NCBI GenBank assembly: GCA_947039455.1
Contig: CAMQZB010000001.1
Coordinates: 267,877 to 331,876 of the forward strand
Reading direction: 5' to 3'
Length of the DNA stretch: 64,000 nucleotides
Source: an uncultured Clostridia bacterium
Lineage (GTDB): Bacteria > Bacillota > Clostridia > Christensenellales > CAMQZB01
The notes beneath the pieces are model-generated. The model saw nothing but the letters and a program-made list of their open reading frames with translations. It searched no databases and was not told the origin of the DNA. The translations under genes and the position numbers were made by a program. Positions 45,469 through 54,924 of the stretch are shown piece by piece (positions within the stretch are counted from its first letter, which is position 1; every line of letters begins with the position of its first letter).

Positions 45469-46305
45469 TTCTCTATGCAAACATATTGTTTAGTTTATCG
45501 GCAGCTTCTTGGTCGGCTGTGGATATTACGTGGGCGTATATGTCTAGGGTTGTGCTTGTTCGAGCGTGTCCTGCTCTTCCTGCTACTATACTTATTGGTA
45601 CTCCTGCTATGATTTGCATTGTTATGTTAGTATGCCGTAGGCTGTGTACCGTCATGTGCTGTTCTCCTATATCATCAAGTATGTCCGATAGCCATTTGTT
45701 TATTGTTGATGGGTGCATTCTTTTCCCTGTGTTTGTTATGAATACCGAATCGCCATCCTCCACTCTATCTCCAAGTAGCTCTTTCTTTTTATCCCATTCC
45801 ATTTTATACGATGCTAGTTTATCTACGAGGATTTGTGGCAAGGTCATAGTTCTTGTACTCTTATCCGTTTTAGGATCTTTCAATATGAGTCCATGTCCAT
45901 ATACCACAGTGTAGGATTTTCTAATCTTCATTTTCTTTTTCTCAAAGTCTATGTCACTCCAATTCAGCCCACACAGCTCACCTCGTCTTAGACCAGTTAG
46001 CAGTAATGTCATCATTACTGCTTGCTTTGTTATATCAATATTAGTCGCAACACTGTCAGCGGTAAGCTCAGCAAAGCCGTCTTGACGAATTAACATATTA
46101 TTAATCAAATAATCCGCAATCATATTGGCACTTTTGCCCGTGTCCCCTTCTTTTGTTTTGTTCATAACTTCAAACATATACTTGACAGTATCGCCCTTGT
46201 TCTTAACTACAAAATCCGCTGAAAACAAATCACTATTAAGCGCTTCCATCAACACATCTTTCGCATCACTTTTTGTGTAACTCTTTGCATTTTGCGGTGT
46301 GTCTT

Positions 46306-46569
46306 TTAAACTAGTTCGCTTAGCAGTTGTTCTAGTTCCGTCATTCGTTTTAGTAGTTCCGCTTCCGTCATTCCCTTGTCTAGTTTTTGCATTAGTTCCT
46401 TGGCGTATTTTTCCCAATTCAGCCCAGCTCTTTTTAGCTTCGGAAAAAGTTCCATAATCTGAATTAGCAAATCTGCCGATATTTCCTTGTCCATACATTT
46501 CCCTAGCATTGCTATAAACAAACTCCGTGATATCTTCGGTGCTGTAGAAATTTCCATATTTATTTTCAC
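46306..46569 (-). CDS. Nested ORF 3 in another frame of the polyvalent gene
   Basis: 87 codons on the same strand but in a different frame from the surrounding gene. GTG 46569, or ATG 46557, lies after AAAGGAG. The product has helical, heptad-like composition, ending MTELEQLLSELV. The surrounding frame here encodes a low-complexity basic linker, so the nested frame looks like the better protein. It ends in the same residues as nested ORF 2, because both stop in a repeated segment. Confidence 0.5.
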   Translation of the reverse strand: MKINMEISTAPKISRSLFIAMLGKCMDKEISADLLIQIMELFPKLKRAGLNWEKYAKELMQKLDKGMTEAELLKRMTELEQLLSELV

Positions 46570-46947
46570 TCCTTTTGTTTTCTAAAGTTAAAATCGCTCT
46601 TGAGATATCCGCTCTATCCATTTCGTTGGGGTAGTCAATCTTTAAAACGAAATCGATTTGCGGAGATTGGTAAGATCCTTTAGCGTAAACTAATTTATTG
46701 TTTACTTCAATTATATAATGGCCTTCCTTACTTCTTGGCGATGGATAGCCCTGATTCCTAATATTTGACCAAATTTCTTGGAAAAGCGAATACTCACTCT
46801 TATGCCCATCTTCACCCTCAAGACTTAAAGTCCCATTCACTACCGCCCAACCAAAATCTTTGTATTGCGGTTTAGTGTATTTACTAATATTGCTTAGTGG
46901 ATTGTTAGTTGCCTTAACACCATTACTTTGAATTTGCGGTGTGTCTT

Positions 46948-47205
46948 TTAAACTAGTTCGCTTAGCAGTTGTTCTAGTTTGGCTGTGGCTTTCGTTAGTA
47001 TTGCTGATTCGTCCGTTTCGGTTTCGATTATCTTGATTATCTCGCCTGCTAGATTTTGGGACAGATCTAAGCTGCCATTCTCTCTTGCTTTCTTGATAAG
47101 TTTTCCCATCTTCTGCCTTAACTGTATTGAAATATCCTTGTCCGAAGTAGTCTTGAGTAACTTCCAACAATTCGTTAATTGAGTGTCCATATCTTTCAAA
47201 GTCAT
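46948..47205 (-). CDS. Nested ORF 2 in another frame of the polyvalent gene
   Basis: 85 codons. The ATG is preceded by AAGGA at 9-base spacing. The product begins MTLKDMDTQLTNCWKLLK, is helical and ends ATAKLEQLLSELV. It starts inside the end of the first QYKDFGWAVVNGTLS domain and runs through the following linker (SRRDNQDNRNRNGRIS in the outer frame). Family not recognised. Confidence 0.5.
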   Translation of the reverse strand: MTLKDMDTQLTNCWKLLKTTSDKDISIQLRQKMGKLIKKARENGSLDLSQNLAGEIIKIIETETDESAILTKATAKLEQLLSELV

Positions 47206-47583
47206 AAATTTGATTCCTTACTATATCGTTATTTGTTTCGTTTCCGTATTTTAATTCTATTACCTTACTGATTTTAGGGTTTTGATAGCTACCAGTTACG
47301 TACACTATTTTGTCATAGACTGCAAGCATACTTTCGCCTGCTTTTGTTTTTGGGAATGAGTGTTTATCTCGTTTTAAATTAGATAGCAATTCATTAAATA
47401 AAGCATACTCCGATTTGCCGTCACCATTTTTCTTTACAGACAAAGTCCCATTCACTACCGCCCAACCAAAATCTTTGTATTGTTTTGGGCTGTATATATC
47501 TATATTGCTTAGTGGATTGTTTTTGCCATCGACTATTTCATTTTCTTGATTATCGGTGCTTTTTCTTGTTTGGTTATCTTCAG

Positions 47584-47802
47584 TTAGATTATCGTGTACT
47601 CCTGTCTGCCTCCGCGTATCTCCACTGCTAGTTCCAGTATGTCCGATTGACTTGCGTGTTGATTTCCTTCCAAGAAGTCCACCATTTGGTCCATTTGCTC
47701 TTTTTCCTTCAGCATCATCATTACGCCTATTATTGCGCCCTGCTCTAGGTCCGTACCCATCAATATGTTTAGAAAAAGTTTTTGCGTCTCCGTAACTGCC
47801 AT
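47584..47802 (-). CDS. Nested ORF 1 in another frame of the polyvalent gene
   Basis: 72 codons. The ATG has a perfect GGAGG at 9-base spacing. The product MAVTETQKLFLNILMGTDLE and so on is a well-formed small helical protein (GAIIGVMMMLKEKEQMDQMV, FLEGNQHASQSDILELAVEI) of a type common in phage genomes. The outer frame across the same bases is Arg/Asn/Gly-rich low complexity (GPRAGRNNRRNDDAEGKR). This is the best case for real overlapping translation. Confidence 0.6.
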   Translation of the reverse strand: MAVTETQKLFLNILMGTDLEQGAIIGVMMMLKEKEQMDQMVDFLEGNQHASQSDILELAVEIRGGRQEYTII

Positions 47803-48735
47803 TTTTAACTACCTCCATAATATAATCTATCAATTCTTTATTTGTGTCTATATCTAATCCGTCAATAACCCCAAAGCTATCATAGCCGTTATTATTATAC
47901 ACGTAGAAATTGTTTGCGGTGAAAGCAAAGTCAATACTTGGTACATCTTTATTTTTGTATTCAGCGTTTTTCTTTACTACTGCTTCTCTTAGTACCGCAA
48001 ATTCTTGTTTAGTTATATTATAGCGTGGTTTTTTATTTTTGTCAATACTAAATCTTGCATTAGCTAATTTTGTTGTGGCTGGGGTGGATTTTGTGTTGGT
48101 GGTTTCTTTTTTTGATGTTTCTTTAGTTTCTTTGGTTTCAGTTAATGCGTCTTTGAAGATGTTGTAGGCGGAGTTTATGGCGGATTTATCGGCTTTTGAT
48201 AGTGATTTACCCATTGATCCAATGGATTTAAAGAGTGTTCCTATTTTTTCCATCACTGACAAGTCGCCGTTAATTGATTTTAGGAACTTTCTTGGATTTC
48301 CTATTAGTTTTTCCATAAATTCCGACACCACTTCTTCTTTTTGCCATTGTTCTTGAGTTTCTTTCGATTGGTCTTGGTATTGGTCCTTGTATTTACTCTT
48401 AGTACCTTCCACGCCCTTTTGAACAGCGGAGTTACTTATATTTACAATAATATCATGTAAGGAATTCTTATCACTTTTACTAAGAGCATGGGTCACTTCA
48501 TGAACCGCCGTCTTTGTGTTTAGTCTATTTTTATTATTCATATTTGCAAGGTTTAAAACTATATTGCTATCATTGTCAATAGCGCCGTTTTCATTGCTGT
48601 TCACATCGTAATTGAAACTTACACTCTTACCTTTTTTCATAGATAATAGCTTTTGTGTTGTTTGGTAGCTTGAAAGTTTTAGTGTTTTCTACTTGGTTGC
48701 CTTCAATGGCGGATTGGTTGCTTTGTGTACTTTCC

Positions 48736-49941
48736 CTAGGACCATTGCGCCTTTTGAAACTTACTCTTGCCGTTGCTGTCCTTTAATCCCATTTGGTTAA
48801 GTCTTGGGGCTAGAATATCCGCATTGGCTTTGATTGTGTTAGCTGACGAAAGAACATTGGGCATTAACGTTAATACTGTGTTTACCTTGTTAATTTCCCC
48901 TATCAACGCTTTTTGCTTTGTTGTTGGCTCGCCCTTTATATTCTTAATCTCTAAAGAGCTGTATTTGTCAACTAGGGTTTCAAGATAGGCATAACCATCC
49001 ACCCCTGTGTTGTTTTGCACTTCGTATTCCATAAAGGCTTTTGCGTTTTCAATAACTCCTTGTGCCTTTCCTTGGCTAACAAGTTTCTCTCCGCTTTTCG
49101 TGTTGGCGATTTGCTGAACTACTCCGTTGCTGGTGTCCGTTCCGATAGTTCCGCCCATAATACCACCAGATAATCCACCTACTAACGAGGAATAGCCTAC
49201 TTCTTGGATTGTTGCATTCTTTGCGTTTTCGTCTACTGTCATGCGTTGTAGGTATGGATCAATGATTGTTGTTAGTCCTTCTTCAAATGCTTCGCCCATT
49301 CCTTCTTTGATTGCTCCGCTCACTAATCCTTGCTTTGCTACTTGCTTAATCGCTGTCTTGCCTACGCTTTTGAACATCTTTCCCACGCCACCAATTAGAG
49401 AACCTAAACCGCCTTCTACTACGCCCGACATTGCTCCATAAGCGAACTCTTTCGCTCCTAGTTCTCCTGTTATTTCATAGGCTGATTCCATTGCTCCACC
49501 TGCTGAACTTACCATGCTAATTGCCATTGCGGGAAGTGCTGAACCGCCACTTAATGCTGTTACACCAATTCCAACTAAAGAGCTTCCTATTGCACTTGCT
49601 ACATCACCTGCTGTGGTCATTCCGCTAGATGGATTATACCAATGGTCTAAATCTCGACTCATGTCACCCGTCCATTGGTTTTCCATTAGCGAATTTTTGT
49701 ATTCATCATTGTCAAAGATAGTAGCCACACCACCAGCTGTTGCATCCCATACACCCTCAAGTATTGACAACGCTCCTGTTCCTAACTTTCCACCTAAATA
49801 GCCTGCTCCTGACAATAGGTTTCCATCTCCATTCACGGCATTTGGGTTCACTCTTTCTCCAGCATTATAGTTTCCGTAAATCTTGTTTAGGTCCAATTTT
49901 TTCGGTTCACTACCTTTGCTATATATTTTACTTAAATCCAT
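48736..49941 (-). pseudogene. Phage virion protein, N-terminal part of the broken polyvalent gene
   Basis: 401 residues. The opening has two copies of a LSKIYSKG/LNKIYGNY motif, followed by Gly/Ala-rich hydrophobic stretches (ASAIGSSLVGIGVTALSGGSALPAMAI and similar) as in phage proteins that insert in membranes during DNA ejection. After KSKFQKAQWS the frame stops, but the next frame continues NGPRESTQSNQSAIEGN, then NTKAIIYEK, and joins the frame at 48640 after a shift in an A6 tract. It was therefore once a single gene with 45473-48640. Confidence 0.7.
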
Positions 49942-49966
49942 GATTCTCTCCTTAAATTAATATAAG

Positions 49967-50008
49967 TGCATACAATAACGAAATTTCTCGTTACTATATG
50001 CACTTAAA
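49967..50008. terminator. Hairpin between divergent genes
   Basis: Arms AAGTGCATA and TATGCACTT enclose a second inner stem TAACGA/TCGTTA. It could be a terminator for the upstream minus-strand gene or a structured element in the divergent promoter region. Confidence 0.55.
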
Positions 50009-50099
50009 TGCTTGCTTTTTCTATTTATTATTGTAATTCTATTGAATATTTGAGTTTTTTATGGTATTATTTAACAAAACCACTTAGGGGGATATTTAT

Positions 50100-50498
50100 A
50101 TGAAAAAAGGTCTTTTAATCACTGCAATCATTTTGTTTGCAATTCACATACTTGACATTGCTGCAGGAGCAGTTAACGAAATTTATCAAGCTACTGGTGA
50201 GCTGCGTTTCTTTTACGGTTTTTTCGCTGGTAATCTCATAGCGATATTTTCAAACATGTTTCTAATAGCTGCTTTCATTTGTTTAATTTTCTACTTTAAA
50301 GGCAAGGGCGTTAAAAAAGAACAACACAATAATGATGAAAGCTCTTGCGATTCTAAACCCTATTCTAACAGCGACTATTACCATTCTTCAAACACTAACA
50401 AACAAACGTCAGTGTCTAAGAATTCTGTGATCATTGGAGCATTAATTGCGATAGTATTAATTACAACATTTCTGCTTCTTCTTAATTATTATTTGTAA
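50100..50498 (+). CDS. Small membrane protein
   Basis: 132 residues on the plus strand, with an ATG after TAGGGGG. TM helices near 5-25 and 45-68 flank a loop; a polar, Ser/Asn-rich stretch follows, and a third TM near 108-130 (IGALIAIVLITTFLLLLNYYL). Family not recognised. It lies inside phage remnants but reads against them, like a moron or host gene. Its 3' end overlaps the phage gene at 50482 by 17 bases. Confidence 0.65.
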   Translation: MKKGLLITAIILFAIHILDIAAGAVNEIYQATGELRFFYGFFAGNLIAIFSNMFLIAAFICLIFYFKGKGVKKEQHNNDESSCDSKPYSNSDYYHSSNTNKQTSVSKNSVIIGALIAIVLITTFLLLLNYYL

Positions 50499-51438
50499 TA
50501 GCTTCTATGAAGTCTTTTGACGAACCATTTATATTAGATGTCATGTATTTAGTACCATGCTTAATATAAAGTTTATCCTTGTAAACAACAAACCTTGCAC
50601 CGTCACTTATAGAACTAATCTCATTAGCAGTTTTTTCATCTACATCTTTAATACCCATCAGCGTGTATGAATTACCTTTATATTTCAATTCAAATCGCTT
50701 TGTTGGATTAACTTTGTCGACATTGTCTTTATTCATATAATACTGCTCGACATCTGTAATGTCAGAATCTTTTACTCCTTTTATAATACCTTTTTTATAC
50801 AAATCCAACTCACTCATAAGACCATCAAAGCTACCTGCCAAGGTGGCTTTATTTTTTTCTATGCTGGCTTTTACTGAATTGTAATCTTCAGTGCTTCCTA
50901 TGCTGTCTATTTGTAGTAAGTAGTTTTGATTGTACAAGTCTTCAGCTTGTTTTTTTGTCAATGTACCTCTTTTAATCGCTTCTGGAACATAATTAAATAT
51001 ATATTCCGCAACTGCTTCATCTCCACCATAGTTTTGAGAATGTTGCATTTTTATCGTTAAATCATCGTAAATTGCATTTTGTTGTTCTGAACCACCTGTG
51101 TTTCCGCCTAAGTCTACTCCGCCGTTGTTCATGTTTTCGGCGTATTTCATTTGGGCTACTTCTTTGTTTAGGTTGCTCATGTAGTCGGAGTATTTTGTGT
51201 TGATTTGGTTGTTCATATTATCTAGCTGTCCGCTGGCGGTTGCATAGTTTGAGTTCATTTGGTTAGCGTTTTGTGAACTTAGGTATTCAGCGTAACCACT
51301 GCCTGCCAAACCCATGCTTCCCAACTTTTCCGCTGTGTTTCCGTATGTAGTTTTTCCCAACTGCTGAAGTGCTTGTGCATTTGCTAGCGACTGTTCATAG
51401 ATTCTTTGACTTTCCGCTTTCGCTTGAAAATATAGCAT
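50482..51438 (-). pseudogene. Phage virion-associated protein, 5' truncated
   Basis: 318 codons. The opening LYFQAKAESQRIYEQSLANAQALQQLG starts mid-helix without a ribosome site and directly follows the attP-like repeat, so the true N-terminus is missing. The product is helical, with YAEYLSSQNANQMNSNYATA and a C-terminal half with short strands. It precedes the polyvalent gene on the same strand, the order expected of internal virion genes. Function not assigned. Confidence 0.6.
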
Positions 51439-51500
51439 ATTAATATATTGAGAATATGGTTTAACACTGACAATATTAAGTAAAACACAAGAAGTGAAAT

Positions 51501-51709
51501 TTCAAATAACTTTTGCACCCACTTTGCACCCACCTTGGGTGGAAGTGCGATGGTATCGGGGTTTTTGGGGGAAGAATTAGTATCTCTCTTTCTCCGCCAA
51601 GAGAACATCACATTTATGTGGTGTTTTTTGCATATTATACGCTAAATTAGCCATTTATAGGCTATATTCTTGCATAAACATCCATTTGACGTATGATTTT
51701 TTTGATTTG
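51501..51709. other. attP-like region, copy 3 (partial)
   Basis: Carries the two GGGTGCAAA motifs, the TATCTCTCTTTCTCCGCCA core and the ACATCAC/GTGGTGT hairpin (51604-51625). It breaks off before the GGGTGTA arm. The break lies near 51709, after TTTTTTTGATTT. Confidence 0.55.
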
Positions 51710-51762
51710 CACTTCAAAATATGATGTGTTGGTATATATGCAACTATATGCTCACAGATAAA

Positions 51763-51801
51763 AAAACAGATTGACAAGTGTTAATTTGTCAATCTGTTTT
51801 T
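51763..51801 (-). terminator. Terminator after acyl-CoA dehydrogenase gene
   Basis: Stem AAAACAGATTGACAA/TTGTCAATCTGTTTT, perfect, with a T run on the minus strand. Confidence 0.9.
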
Positions 51802-51826
51802 GATTTTGCTATTAGTTTTTGTAATC

Positions 51827-52984
51827 TCAGTTATTTTTACTGAAATTTCTTAAAACAGTACTTCCTATCACCATTTTCAATACTTCAGAAGTTCCAACAC
51901 CGATGTCCATAAGACGTCCATCTCTTGCATATCTTTCAACGGGATTTCCTTTTACATAACCATGCCCACCGAAAATTTGCACCGCATTGTGGCAAACTTC
52001 ATTTACTACTTCCGCAGTAAATGCTTTGATTACTGAGGTGTCTAGGGAATAATCAACGCCACTGTCACGTTTATTTGCAACAGCTTCAAGCATATATTTC
52101 ACCACTTCAATTTTAATGTGCATATCAGCAATCATTTCTTGAATTGAATACATAGACGAAATCGGTTTTCCGAAAGCTACACGCTTATTAGCGTAGTTCG
52201 ATGATTCAATAAGACACGCTTCCGCAATTCCAAGCCCCATTGACGCCATTCCAAGTCTGCCACTTATAAGTCCAAATACGGCAACTTTAAACCCGCCATT
52301 TTCTGCACCTAGCATTGAACTCGCTGGAACTTTGCAATCTTTAAAATGAACTGCTGTTGTAATTGAGCTTCTACACCCCATTTTTTCAATAGGTTTAGAA
52401 ATCGTCATTCCAATCGCACCTTTTTCAATTACAAAAACGCTGACTCCCTTGGCACCCATTTCTTTATCAGTTTTTGCAGCAAATACATACAAATCTGCTA
52501 TTTCTCCGTTGGTACAGAAATACTTTGAGCCATTTATAACATAGTCATCACCGTCTTTGTCCGCAACAGTCTTCATGCTAGCTACGTCAGAACCAGCTTC
52601 AACCTCACTTATAACATAGGCAGAAATTTTCTTTCCTGAAACTAGATCAGGCAACCATTTTTGCTTTTGTTCATCCGTTCCAAATTTTATGATTGTATCT
52701 ATTGCCATAAAATGAACATGGAGCATAAGTGCTACTCCTGCGCTAGCTTTTGCTAGTTCAGTTGCAATTCCGTAGCCTGTCACTGAAGATAGACCGCCAC
52801 CACCATACTCTATTCCATAGTGATTACCGAAAAATCCTTCCGCTCTCATAATATCAAAAAGTTCAACTGGAGGGCGATTCTCATCATCTAACGTTTTTGC
52901 AATTGGGTATAAATATTTGTCATTAAACTCTTTTGCTTTTAAAATCATTTCTTGATGTTTTGTGTCATTTAACATATCATTCAC
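51827..52984 (-). CDS. Acyl-CoA dehydrogenase
   Basis: A 385-residue flavoenzyme, the normal family length. Conserved features: FFGNHYGIEYGGGGLSS near the N-terminus, YVISEVEAGSDVASMKT (FAD-contacting), KYFCTNGEIADLYVF, and near the C-terminus the QIFGGHGYVKGNPVERYARDGR signature of the family. It oxidises an acyl-CoA to the enoyl-CoA, passing electrons to ETF. The start is GTG, 6 bases after AAGG, 2 bp beyond the stop of the CoA-transferase fragment; ATG 52975 is the alternative. Pairing with a CoA-transferase beta subunit suggests short-chain acid metabolism. Confidence 0.9.
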   Translation of the reverse strand: MNDMLNDTKHQEMILKAKEFNDKYLYPIAKTLDDENRPPVELFDIMRAEGFFGNHYGIEYGGGGLSSVTGYGIATELAKASAGVALMLHVHFMAIDTIIKFGTDEQKQKWLPDLVSGKKISAYVISEVEAGSDVASMKTVADKDGDDYVINGSKYFCTNGEIADLYVFAAKTDKEMGAKGVSVFVIEKGAIGMTISKPIEKMGCRSSITTAVHFKDCKVPASSMLGAENGGFKVAVFGLISGRLGMASMGLGIAEACLIESSNYANKRVAFGKPISSMYSIQEMIADMHIKIEVVKYMLEAVANKRDSGVDYSLDTSVIKAFTAEVVNEVCHNAVQIFGGHGYVKGNPVERYARDGRLMDIGVGTSEVLKMVIGSTVLRNFSKNN

Positions 52985-52985
52985 G

Positions 52986-53276
52986 CTAAACCTTCATTTC
53001 TTGGAAATCAGGAGCTATAACAAAATCAGCGTCAGTGCATGATGTAATCTCCTCTAGAGTAACTCCTGGTGCGTGCTCTTTAAGAACTAATACGTTGTCA
53101 ACAACATCAAAAACAGCCTTGTCTGTTACTATAGTTTTCACACAACCCTTTCCTGTTAATGGAAGAGTACATTTTTTCATTATTTTTGAATTACCTTTCT
53201 TATCAGTGTGCATTAAACAAGCAATACAAACTTCAGTCCCGTAGCACAATTCCATTGCACCTCCCATGCCAGGCCA
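52986..53276 (-). pseudogene. CoA-transferase subunit B, C-terminal fragment
   Basis: About 95 residues from KWPGMGGAMELCYGTEV to ADFVIAPDFQEMKV. These match the end of 3-oxoacid CoA-transferase subunit B, including the TLPLTGKGCVKTIVTDKAVF motif and the TLEEITSCTDADFV end. The N-terminal half with the catalytic Glu, and subunit A, are missing. Upstream the sequence switches at about 53276 to an unrelated gene. The fragment still adjoins the dehydrogenase, so an operon was cut by a rearrangement. Confidence 0.8.
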
Positions 53277-53500
53277 CTTGATGATGACTTAAAAAGCGGA
53301 ATTGATGTTGTCTTTTCCGTGCCTTGGGTGTATACGATATTCATTGTATAATTCGCTGGCAATGCAGAAGATATAGTAATCTTATTGACACCCACACCTC
53401 TTTCATATATCTTGTCACTGCCCTCAAGTGTTTGTATAACTTGCGAAGCTAGATTATAGCTAAACCACAAGCTATACGGTATTATGCTGTTTGTTTCCAT
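53213..53500 (-). pseudogene. Gene 5' end fused to the CoA-transferase fragment
   Basis: The ATG after AGGAGG reads METNSIIPYSLWFSYNLASQ, then strand-rich residues to SIPLFKSSSS. After that it enters the CoA-transferase DNA in the wrong frame and stops. The first about 75 residues come from an unknown gene, perhaps phage tail or surface related. Only the intact start is informative. Confidence 0.4.
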
Positions 53501-53527
53501 TTAGTCCTCCTATTTTTGGGTATAATA

Positions 53528-53633
53528 AAAGGCAGTACCTTGCGATACCACCTTAGTTTTTTGCACTCGAGTGCAAAATATTTAGTTTGCTTTTCTTTTA
53601 TTATAAAAGGTAGTACCTTTCGATACTACCTTT
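53528..53633. repeat. Duplicated hairpins around a perfect palindrome
   Basis: Two related 35-bp segments (53521-53555 and 53598-53633) each form a hairpin. The second has a perfect AAAGGTAGTA/TACTACCTTT stem. Between them at 53559-53578 is a perfect 20-bp palindrome TTTTGCACTCGAGTGCAAAA. The second hairpin is probably the terminator for one of the flanking genes; the palindrome could be a protein-binding site. Confidence 0.6.
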
Positions 53634-53639
53634 GTTGTA

Positions 53640-54041
53640 TTATTTATTTAGCTCATGTTCTTCTAAATATAATTTTAAATCATCAGAGTTAATTCCACCA
53701 TTATATTCTCGTATTTTAACGCCTCCAACTTCATAATAATATATGTATGTTACAACAAAATTCTCACCATCTTCTATTTCACTAATTTTTATTTCGTTTC
53801 CGTCCTTATCTTCATATTTAATTGAATCATCAATATAATTATGCGTCATTAGTTCGCCATCTTCAACGCCCTCTACTTCACCATAGAACCATTCTTGAAA
53901 TGGTTCATCATTAAATAAAAGATGTTGATGATCAAGGTACGTTTCTACATCTCCACTAATGGTTTGTTCTACACTTAAAGCACAACCGCCCACCGTAAAC
54001 AGTAATGCCAGAACCAATACTAAACTAATTATTTTTTTCAT
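53640..54041 (-). CDS. Small lipoprotein
   Basis: 133 residues. The signal peptide MKKIISLVLVLALLFTVGGC ends in a lipobox (VGGC). The mature part is acidic with alternating strands (DGENFVVTYIYYYEVGGVKI). No family recognised. It stands alone, flanked by hairpins downstream and 450 bp of non-coding, repeat-bearing DNA upstream. Confidence 0.7.
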   Translation of the reverse strand: MKKIISLVLVLALLFTVGGCALSVEQTISGDVETYLDHQHLLFNDEPFQEWFYGEVEGVEDGELMTHNYIDDSIKYEDKDGNEIKISEIEDGENFVVTYIYYYEVGGVKIREYNGGINSDDLKLYLEEHELNK

Positions 54042-54288
54042 AATATGCTTACCTCATTATAGTTAATAGTTATATAAAACCATATAAATCACTTCTTGTC
54101 AACTGTTTTTGTTTTATTTTACCATTTTGTCATTCCGAAAATTAATTAATGAGAAATAAATGTCAACAATTACTAAGATTAAAAACAAGAGTGACTTTGT
54201 GTGTGAAATACAAATTTTTGTTACAGAGAACGTCTTGGGCAAGTATATCATAAATACACCACTTGGCAAGTCCATAGATTCCGTATCT

Positions 54289-54420
54289 AACACAACAATA
54301 CCCCATTTGAATTCATTTAATTATTGCGCAATTTCTACTCAGATTAGCACGTATACCACTGTAATATATTCCAACTACCGTTGACTTCGTTAGGTTACAA
54401 TTAGGTTAAATGATGCAAAT
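54289..54420. repeat. Dispersed repeat, copy 2
   Basis: Similar to 11105-11237 but without the C/G-rich block. The flanks are unrelated. The 500 bp between the lipoprotein start and 54509 hold this repeat and nothing else I can identify; a plus-strand frame across it has no ribosome site. Confidence 0.45.
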
Positions 54421-54509
54421 TTGTAATAATAGTTTAAATACGTTATTTTCAAATCTTAAACCCTCAATATCTATTATAAATATAATAATAATAATAATAA
54501 GTGCAAAGT

Positions 54510-54640
54510 ATAAATAACTTTTGAACCCACTATGGGGCGGAAAATGCGATGGTATCGGTGGTTTTGGAGGAAGAATTAGCATCGCTCTTTCTCTGCCATA
54601 AAGAACTAACAACAAATGTGTTGTTAGTTCTTTTTTTTAC
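54510..54640. other. attP-like region, copy 4 (degenerate)
   Basis: Reduced GGGT motifs, the core-like GCATCGCTCTTTCTCTGCCA and, in place of the ACATCAC hairpin, a stronger stem AAGAACTAACAACA/TGTTGTTAGTTCTT (54601-54632) followed by eight T. The next 120 bp carry three GGTAAA-type motifs. Confidence 0.45.
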
Positions 54641-54860
54641 GCTTATTTGCTGTTGTTTTAAGTTATTTATCGTTAATTTACCGCAATATGCTGTAAAAAC
54701 ATGGTCCGAGTTACTAAAAATTAGTAAACTTTCGGTAAAATTACGGATTTACCCTCCACTCTAAAGTGGGTGTGTATTGCTCTGAAGCTGTCGAAAGTTT
54801 CTTACTATAAAATACTTAGTATAGATTGAAAGAACATTGAACAATCGTATATAAATATTG

Positions 54861-54895
54861 AAATAACAGAGTAATATAATTTACTCTGTTATTTT
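54861..54895. terminator. Bidirectional terminator
   Basis: Stem AAATAACAGAGTAA/TTACTCTGTTATTT around a 5-base loop, with flanking A and T runs. It follows the end of the Mrr pseudogene. Confidence 0.85.
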
Positions 54896-54924
54896 TTATG
54901 CATATATTTAAGTCGCTATCTCAT

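Larger units (their letters stand above)
45473..48640 (-). pseudogene. Phage polyvalent virion protein fused to integrase C-terminus
   Basis: A 1055-codon frame in two parts. The first roughly 850 residues are phage-derived: a zinc-metallopeptidase motif HEVTH in TAVHEVTHALSKSD, one globular domain, then two related domains that both contain QYKDFGWAVVNGTLS (near 47450 and 46850), all joined by basic, low-complexity linkers. At about 46040 the frame becomes the catalytic domain of a tyrosine integrase (LLLTGLRRGELCGLNW with the first Arg, HSLRHT, and the Tyr in LDIYAHV). A deletion probably joined them in frame. The N-terminal part continues upstream at 48736-49941 through two frameshifts, one in an A6 tract at 48636. 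Whether the fusion is made is unknown; its integrase lacks the arm-binding and core-binding domains. Confidence 0.75.

Noticed and set aside
54160-54384. Plus-strand ORF of 74 codons
   Set aside because: No ribosome site and it lies over the dispersed repeat, whose other copy lacks the frame.
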